A stretch of 10,160 nt of DNA, taken from CAMCQY01 sp044370415 (lineage in GTDB: Bacteria; Planctomycetota; Planctomycetia; Pirellulales; UBA1268). The notes beneath the pieces are model-generated. The model was not told the origin of the DNA. It saw only the letters and a program-made list of their open reading frames with translations, and did no database searches. Each line of letters starts with the position of its first letter. The stretch's first letter is position 1. Positions 6,258 to 10,160 of the stretch are shown here, in pieces. Made by a program: the position numbers and the translations under genes. Location of the stretch: contig JBILVO010000141.1 in the NCBI GenBank assembly GCA_044370415.1, positions 1 to 10,160 on the forward strand, given 5' to 3'.

Positions 6258-7331
6258 ATGCTCGGTAGCCGTCTTCTTGTTCGTCTGCGTGTTGTCCGTC
6301 TGCGTACGCTCGTCGCCGCCATCGCGGCCGTGGCGACCACGATCCCGGCCGACGCCTGCACACGGGCCGTCTACCTCGGCCCCGAGGGCCAGACCGTGAC
6401 CGGCAGGTCGATGGACTGGCAGGAGGACATGCACACCAATCTCTGGATCTTCCCGCGGGGCATGTCCCGTCGCGGCGGACTTGACGCCGGGGCACTCGAG
6501 TGGCAGAGCCTCTACGGCAGCGTCGTCGCGTCGGTCTATGAGGGAGCCACCGCGGATGGCATGAACGAGAAGGGACTCGTCGCGAACATCCTTTACCTCG
6601 CCGAGTCGGAATATCCGCCGCCGAACGACCCGCGGCCGGCGGTGACAATCTGCGCGTGGACGCAGTACCTGCTGGACCGTTTCGCCACCGTGGCCGAGGC
6701 GGTCGCCGAGCTCCGCAAGGAGACGTTTCGCATGGTTCCGATCACCGCGCCCAACGGTCGCCCGGGCATGGTGCACTTGTCGATTTCGGACCCGTCCGGA
6801 GATTCGGCGATCTTCGAGTACGTGGGAGGGAAGCTTGTCATCCACCATGGACGACAGTATCAGGTGATGACCAACTCCCCGCTCTTCGACCAGCAGCTGG
6901 CACTCGATCGCTACTGGCAGGAGCTCGGCGGCACGGCGATGCTGCCCGGCACGAACCGGGCGGCGGATCGGTTCGTGAGAGCATCCTTCTACATCAACGC
7001 CTGCCGGCAATCGGCGGATCCGCGGGAGGCGGTGGCGGACGTGTTCAGCGTGATGCGGAACGTGGGTGTGCCTCGCGGCATCACCACGCCCGACAAGCCC
7101 AACATCTCCTCGACGATCTGGCGGACCGTCGCCGACCAGAAGCAGCGGGTCTATTACTACGAGAGCACGTTCTCGCCGGGCGTTGTGTGGGTGAGGCTTG
7201 CCGACCTCGACTTCGGCCCCACCTCCGGCGTGCGGAAGCTCCAACTCGACGGCGAACCTGACCGCGCCGGCGACCAGACCAGGGAGTTTCGGGCAGCCGA
7301 GCCGTTCCGATTCCTTCGGCCACAGCCGTAG
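6258..7331 (+). CDS. Secreted choloylglycine hydrolase / penicillin V acylase-type Ntn amidase
   Basis: This 357-residue enzyme belongs to the linear-amide C-N hydrolase family (bile salt hydrolases, penicillin V acylases), which cleave amide bonds with an N-terminal cysteine. Residues 1-33 form an unusually Arg-rich signal peptide ending in ADA. Cleavage after Ala33 would expose Cys34 (CTRAVY) as the Ntn nucleophile in the periplasm. By comparison with bile salt hydrolase, further active-site residues are Arg50 and Asp53 (GRSMDW), the DGMNEKGL motif with Asn103, Asn206 in TNSPLFD and Arg238 in DRFVRASF. All expected catalytic positions appear present and the length is normal. Bile salts or penicillin V are unlikely natural substrates in a planctomycete; N-acyl homoserine lactones or other N-acyl amides are possible by analogy with Gram-negative homologues. 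It follows the lipoprotein pair by about 100 bp and has its own GGGAGG ribosome-binding site. Confidence 0.88.
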   Translation: MLGSRLLVRLRVVRLRTLVAAIAAVATTIPADACTRAVYLGPEGQTVTGRSMDWQEDMHTNLWIFPRGMSRRGGLDAGALEWQSLYGSVVASVYEGATADGMNEKGLVANILYLAESEYPPPNDPRPAVTICAWTQYLLDRFATVAEAVAELRKETFRMVPITAPNGRPGMVHLSISDPSGDSAIFEYVGGKLVIHHGRQYQVMTNSPLFDQQLALDRYWQELGGTAMLPGTNRAADRFVRASFYINACRQSADPREAVADVFSVMRNVGVPRGITTPDKPNISSTIWRTVADQKQRVYYYESTFSPGVVWVRLADLDFGPTSGVRKLQLDGEPDRAGDQTREFRAAEPFRFLRPQP

Positions 7332-7467
7332 GAGCGGGCGATGCTCGCGAAACCGGTGCGAATTGGCATGAAGGTGGTCGGGAAGCAGACTGCTCGGCAC
7401 GCGTACTCGGCCACCGGGTGTGTGCCGGACGCTCGTGCGGCTTTCGGTCCCGCTGGGACTCACGCCG

Positions 7468-8082
7468 TCAGCGGGAGCGACGCCGGTCGAATCGGATCTG
7501 GCAGCCGACCGGCGGCGTTTCAACGACCTCCGGCGTCTTCCCCGCGAGCACGGCCGCGACGGCGTCGTCGACATACCGCCGCCGCACGTCGGCCGGCTTC
7601 GGGCTGTCGTCCATCGCGCCCATGAAGACGATCCGGCGCTGCCGGTCGAGCACGAACCACTCCGGCGTCCGCACCGCACCGAACGAGCGGGCCACCGACT
7701 GCGACTCGTCGAACACGTAGGGAAACCGGAAGCCTTTCTCCTCGGCCCGAACCTTCATCGCCGGCAGTGCGTCGGCGGGGATGCGGTTGGAGTTGATCGC
7801 CACCACGGCGACCCGCGACTGCGGGCCCGCATGCCGCGTGGCGAAGTCCTTGAGACGGCCCTCGTAGTCGACCGCATACGGGCAGCTGTTGCACGTGAAC
7901 ACGACCACGACGGCGTCGCGGTCGGCGACGTCCGACCAGGAGTGCGTCCGGCCGTCGGCGCCGGGGAGATCCGTCCAGGCGGGCACCACATCGCCGACGT
8001 TTCGGTCGGGGTTGTAGGTGCCGGCCCACGCGGGCGCGGCGATGATCCAGAGCAGGGCGAGGGATGCGATGGAACGCTGCAT
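7468..8082 (-). CDS. Secreted thioredoxin-like (redoxin / PRX-like) protein
   Basis: This 204-residue protein is a predicted periplasmic thioredoxin-fold protein of the AhpC/TSA-like PRX_like1 type. Residues 1-20 form a signal peptide (MQRSIAS, hydrophobic core, AWA) with cleavage before Gly21. The redox motif is C64-N-S-C67-P68 in VVVVFTCNSCPYAVDYEGR, followed by VVAINSNR, the cis-proline region RTPEWFVLD (Pro140), RIVFMGAMDD, and the C-terminal PPVGCQIRF with a third cysteine at 194. This order is typical of the family. Partner and substrate are unknown; thiol-disulfide exchange is expected. The start at 8082 is supported by GAGGAA 7 nt upstream and by the signal peptide; 17 further in-frame upstream codons are not needed. 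The gene converges on the amidase gene with a 136-bp gap. An 8-bp inverted repeat (7448-7455 with 7469-7476) overlaps the stop codon but lacks a U-run. Confidence 0.87.
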   Translation of the reverse strand: MQRSIASLALLWIIAAPAWAGTYNPDRNVGDVVPAWTDLPGADGRTHSWSDVADRDAVVVVFTCNSCPYAVDYEGRLKDFATRHAGPQSRVAVVAINSNRIPADALPAMKVRAEEKGFRFPYVFDESQSVARSFGAVRTPEWFVLDRQRRIVFMGAMDDSPKPADVRRRYVDDAVAAVLAGKTPEVVETPPVGCQIRFDRRRSR

Positions 8083-8089
8083 GGCGGAA

Positions 8090-8095
8090 TTCCTC
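8090..8095 (-). promoter_or_regulatory. Ribosome-binding site GAGGAA
   Basis: GAGGAA on the minus strand lies 7 nt before the ATG at 8082 and supports the signal-peptide start of the thioredoxin-like protein. Confidence 0.65.
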
Positions 8096-8279
8096 GTCGG
8101 GGCGACGGCTATCAGCCGCGAGCGGCCCACCACGCTGCATGACCGATCAGTGCCTGGGATGGCGGGGATTCTAGCCGGCCGATGGGCATGCGTGCCGCGC
8201 GGACGGCTATGGGACCGGCGGCATCATGGCAGCATGGCGTGGCACCGGCGCAGGCTGCGCGGCCTGTGCAACGCGGTTC

Positions 8280-8875
8280 TCAGCGCATGCCCGGCGAGAA
8301 GGGCAGCCTTCCCGGGCCCCGGGGCACGAGCGGCGGAGGCCCGCCTGCGTGCTCGTAAACCCGCACGTAATCGACCAGCATCTCCGCGGGAAACGGCGTC
8401 GTGGCGTCGGGATTGCCGGGGAATCTGCCGCCGACGGCGAGGTTGACGAGGATCTGGAACGGCTGATCGAACGGCGCCGGCCACGACGCGAGGTCGGCAT
8501 CGCCCGTCGGCGCGACGCCCCCTTTCCCATCGCGACGGGCCGAGCTCCACCAGCAGTTCACCGTGCCATAGCGAGTGCCGTCGACTTCCCAGTGGATCTC
8601 GCCCGGGTTCCAGTCGACGGCATAGACTTGAAACCCGTCAATGCCGCCCCGCTCGAACGTATGCTCTCGCACCGTGACGGCATCGGCAGGCCAGCGGCCG
8701 CCGCAGTGGAGCGCCCCCTGGATCCGCGTCGGCTCGTGCCCCTTCGCCTCGAGGATGTCGATCTCGCCGGAGGCCGCCCAGCTGCCGTATCGGTCCTTCT
8801 CCGGGAGCAGCCAGAGGGCTGGCCAGATGCCCTGGCCGAGCGGCAGCTTCGCCCGGATCTCGACGCTGATGTGGC
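8280..8875 (-). pseudogene. GH16 glycoside hydrolase (laminarinase-type beta-glucanase), N-terminally truncated
   Basis: About 197 residues of a family 16 glycoside hydrolase remain. They run from VEIRAKLPLGQGIWPALWLLPE through the catalytic signature GEIDILEAKG (nucleophile Glu, assisting Asp, acid/base Glu, all present), YAVDWNPGEIHWEVDG, WPAPFDQPFQILVNLAVGG and MLVDYVRVYEH, to a natural stop. GH16 enzymes of this type cleave beta-1,3-glucans such as laminarin. Missing are the signal peptide and the first part of the beta-sandwich (roughly 60-80 residues), because at about 8870 the sequence becomes IS91-type transposase DNA on the other strand. The minus-strand frame stays open to an ATG at 9062, but those upstream residues are antisense to the transposase and not GH16. 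I find no remaining GH16 start between the IS fragment and the right edge. Probably inactive and without export signal. Confidence 0.82.
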
Positions 8876-9711
8876 CGCCGACATGCTCGCTCGAGAGAAC
8901 AGTGGTTTTTCGGTGGACGCAAGCGTCCGGATCACGCTCATTGACCGCGATGTGCCCAGCTATTTTCAGAGTCTGGAACACCTCCTGCGATACTGCGCCC
9001 GGCCGCCCTTTGCGCTGGAGCGGCTCTCCATCCGGCGTGGTAAGGACGGCCGCATCGCCCACGTCCGCTATGTGCTGCCCCGACGCTGGGTCATTCTGTG
9101 GGCGGCCAACTGGGTCGGCCCGGGGCGCGGGCGCAAGTCCACGCGGCCGGGCGCCAACGGCGTCGTCGAACTCTCACCGTTTGAGTTCCTCGACCGGCTC
9201 GCGGATCTCGTGCCGCCGCGGCGCAAGCACCGGCACAGGTATCACGGGGTGTTTGCACCCAACCACAAGCTCAGGCGGGCCGTGACGGCCCATGACAAAA
9301 GGGAACGTCGGCAAGCGGCGCGATGCCGCGACTGATGGGCATGCGGTCGGCGGACATACGGCGGGCGACCACGCCCCGGGAGGCTGTTGTGACGCGAATC
9401 CGAACCACAAGCCGCGCTCGCACGACACCTCACGGATTGCCTGGGCCAAGCTGGTGGCTCGGGTGGGGGAGAAGTTTCCACTTGCGTGCCCCACCTGCGG
9501 CGGTGACATCCGGCTGATCGCGTTCATCACGGAGCCGGGGCCAATCCGAAAGATCCTGACACACCTCGGCGAACCGCTCGAGCCGCCTCCGCTTTCACCT
9601 GCGCGAGGCCCGCCCACCGACTGGGGCGAACTCGTGCAGGCTGACGACGATCGCGATGTCTTTAAACCCTCGCCCGACGAGCTGCCCGTGATCGACATCC
9701 ACAGGCTCTAA
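8872..9711 (+). pseudogene. IS91-family transposase, 5'-truncated and frameshifted
   Basis: The C-terminal part of an IS91-type (HUH, rolling-circle) transposase is present in two frames. The first segment, from about 8872, reads AADMLARENSGFSVDASVRI, then LLRYCARPPFALERL, ANWVGPGRGRKSTRPG, FEFLDRLADLVPPRRKHRHR and YHGVFAPNHKLRRAVTA. At about 9288-9292 the matching continues in the +1 frame with TKGNVGKRRDAATDGHAVGG, RIAWAKLVARVGEKFPL, the Cys pair CPTCGG, DIRLIAFITEPGPIRKIL, GEPLEPPPLSPARGPP and the end ELPVIDIHRL. One extra C at GGCCC (near 9291) would explain the break. The tyrosine of HLLRYCARP matches the family's catalytic region, with His at the first position of the YxxxY pair, as expected for single-tyrosine (ISCR-like) members. 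The N-terminal HUH part is absent, so the copy cannot transpose by itself. Confidence 0.85.
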
Positions 9712-9762
9712 GCGGTGCCGGACGCGACCCACGCATGTCGGGAAACCGTAAGCTGGGACGCG

Positions 9763-9774
9763 GTCTGCGCAGAC
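9763..9774. repeat. Perfect 12-bp palindrome GTCTGCGCAGAC
   Basis: The sequence is its own reverse complement and lies 52 bp after the transposase stop codon. It may be part of the IS91 terminus or a protein-binding site; neither can be shown here. Confidence 0.4.
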
Positions 9775-9904
9775 GCGAGAAAAACGCCAACGAAGCGGGT
9801 GCGGGGCGTTTCGATAAACCCGCTCCGGATGCCCGGGCCGCTTCTCCCGAGGCTCACGAGTCGCTCATCAGCCGAAAGACCGTTGCGGAGGTGCCATTCA
9901 CCGG

Positions 9905-9941
9905 GCTACCCTTAGGTGATCGCGCATACACGCGTGGTAGC
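9905..9941. repeat. Inverted repeat / stem-loop, candidate IS91 terminal structure
   Basis: GCTACC at 9905-9910 pairs with GGTAGC at 9936-9941, and inside it CGCG pairs with CGCG around a 6-nt loop. A second, overlapping pairing is possible between GGCTAC (9904-9909) and GTAGCC (9942-9947). Subterminal hairpins are typical of IS91-family ends, so this may mark the replication-termination end of the fragment. Confidence 0.35.
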
Positions 9942-10014
9942 GTAGCCGCTCCGGTCTGGCCGCGCCCGGCCACCGATCGGCGATGTGCGTTGCGGCGGCG
10001 TGTGGTCTGCAACG

Positions 10015-10050
10015 AAAAAAACCCCGCCGGCAGCGTCCTGCCGACGGGGT
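10015..10050 (-). terminator. Intrinsic transcription terminator for the gene at the right edge
   Basis: On the minus strand ACCCCGTCGGCAG pairs with CTGCCGGCGGGGT (13 bp, one mismatch) around a 4-nt loop, and a run of at least six T follows immediately (A-run at 10015-10020 on the plus strand). It lies 30 nt after the stop codon of the partial gene entering from the right. This is the best terminator in the window. Confidence 0.85.
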
Positions 10051-10080
10051 CTCTCTCACTTGGATCGTGTGCCCGGCGGA

Positions 10081-10160
10081 TCAGCCGAGGCGACGTGCCT
10101 TGCGGCGGTATTTGAGGGCGTTGGCGATGCCCAGTCCGATGGCGGCGAGGGCCATGGTGG
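10081..10160 (-). CDS. C-terminal end of a membrane-anchored exported protein, PEP-CTERM-like (partial)
   Basis: Only the last 25 codons are in the window. They encode a short hydrophobic helix (MALAAIGLGIANAL) followed by a basic tail (KYRRKARRLG) and a stop. A hydrophobic segment ending in an Arg/Lys cluster at the extreme C-terminus is the layout of PEP-CTERM and related sorting tails, which are numerous in planctomycetes. The Pro-Glu-Pro motif itself would lie just beyond the edge, so the assignment is tentative; any protein with a single C-terminal anchor is an alternative. The strong terminator 30 nt downstream confirms that a real minus-strand gene ends here. Confidence 0.6.
   Translation of the reverse strand, partial: TMALAAIGLGIANALKYRRKARRLG

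Larger units (their letters stand above)
9712..10014. other. Non-coding stretch, probably the IS91 3' tail plus residual flank
   Basis: No gene is supported here. Rolling-circle IS91 elements normally carry a non-coding tail with palindromic sequence after the transposase stop. Consistent with that, the stretch has a perfect 12-bp palindrome at 9763-9774, an AGCGGGT/ACCCGCT inverted repeat (9794-9800 with 9818-9824) and a larger stem-loop at 9905-9941. The exact element end is not visible. An open frame on the plus strand from 9735 to 10115 runs through a terminator and shows no protein-like features. Confidence 0.45.

Noticed and set aside
7448..7476. 8-bp inverted repeat at the convergent ends of the amidase and redoxin genes as a terminator
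   Set aside because: The loop is 13 nt long, one arm covers the redoxin stop codon and no U-run follows on either strand.
4810..7679. Long minus-strand open frames (4810-6243 and 6039-7679) opposite the second lipoprotein and the amidase
   Set aside because: The sense-strand products have signal peptides and family motifs; the antisense translations are His/Arg/Val-rich with no domain.
8168..8173. TAGAAT on the minus strand as a -10 box for the thioredoxin-like gene
   Set aside because: It matches five of six consensus bases but no acceptable -35 box lies 16-18 nt upstream, so the match is not enough by itself.
8876..9062. N-terminal extension of the GH16 frame as a real part of the enzyme
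   Set aside because: These residues are the antisense of conserved IS91-type transposase sequence and do not resemble GH16 or a signal peptide.
9735..10115. Plus-strand open frame of 126 codons after the transposase
   Set aside because: It passes through palindromes and the minus-strand terminator, overlaps the edge gene on the other strand and has no protein-like pattern.
1..10160. CRISPR array, tRNA, rRNA or phage-defence genes
   Set aside because: No regularly spaced direct repeats, no tRNA-like cloverleaf and no defence-type domains were seen on either strand.

Overview
The window is high-GC bacterial DNA that looks like a planctomycete chromosome, most likely from the Pirellulales. Four things point there: an OmpL-like beta-barrel porin of the type abundant in that phylum, secreted enzymes and lipoproteins packed between mobile-element remnants, an IS91-type transposase tail of a kind I recall from planctomycetes, and a PEP-CTERM-like protein tail at the right edge. 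The phylum call is an inference from protein character. No rRNA or other marker gene is present.

Layout. Positions 1 to about 714 hold the left part of an IS3-family insertion sequence on the minus strand. OrfA is complete, and OrfB runs off the window in the -1 frame. A frameshift signal joins them: the slippery heptamer C CCA AAC followed by a perfect 11-bp hairpin. The porin gene (minus, 769-2181) follows, then a gap of about 326 bp with a strong stem-loop, then a four-helix membrane protein of the bestrophin-like (DUF4239) type (minus, 2508-3275). Divergent from it on the plus strand are two tandem paralogous lipoprotein genes 8 bp apart (3515-4882 and 4891-6156), then a secreted choloylglycine-hydrolase-type Ntn amidase (6258-7331). 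Converging on these is a secreted thioredoxin-like protein (minus, 7468-8082).

The right part is scarred. A GH16 (laminarinase-type) glycoside hydrolase gene on the minus strand keeps its catalytic motif but has lost its N-terminal part at about 8870. There it abuts a 5'-truncated, frameshifted IS91-type transposase on the opposite strand (about 8872-9711). About 370 bp of non-coding DNA follows, with inverted repeats that may be the IS91 tail and a clear minus-strand intrinsic terminator at 10015-10050. That terminator serves a protein entering from the right edge whose last residues resemble a PEP-CTERM membrane anchor.

How the genes may work together. Almost every host gene product is predicted to be exported or membrane-bound (porin, inner-membrane protein, two lipoproteins, periplasmic amidase, periplasmic redoxin, GH16 enzyme), so this is an envelope-oriented accessory region. 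The two lipoproteins probably form one transcription unit, possibly with the amidase. I see no evidence for a defence system, CRISPR array or RNA gene. The least described items are the duplicated lipoprotein family and the composite IS91/GH16 junction.
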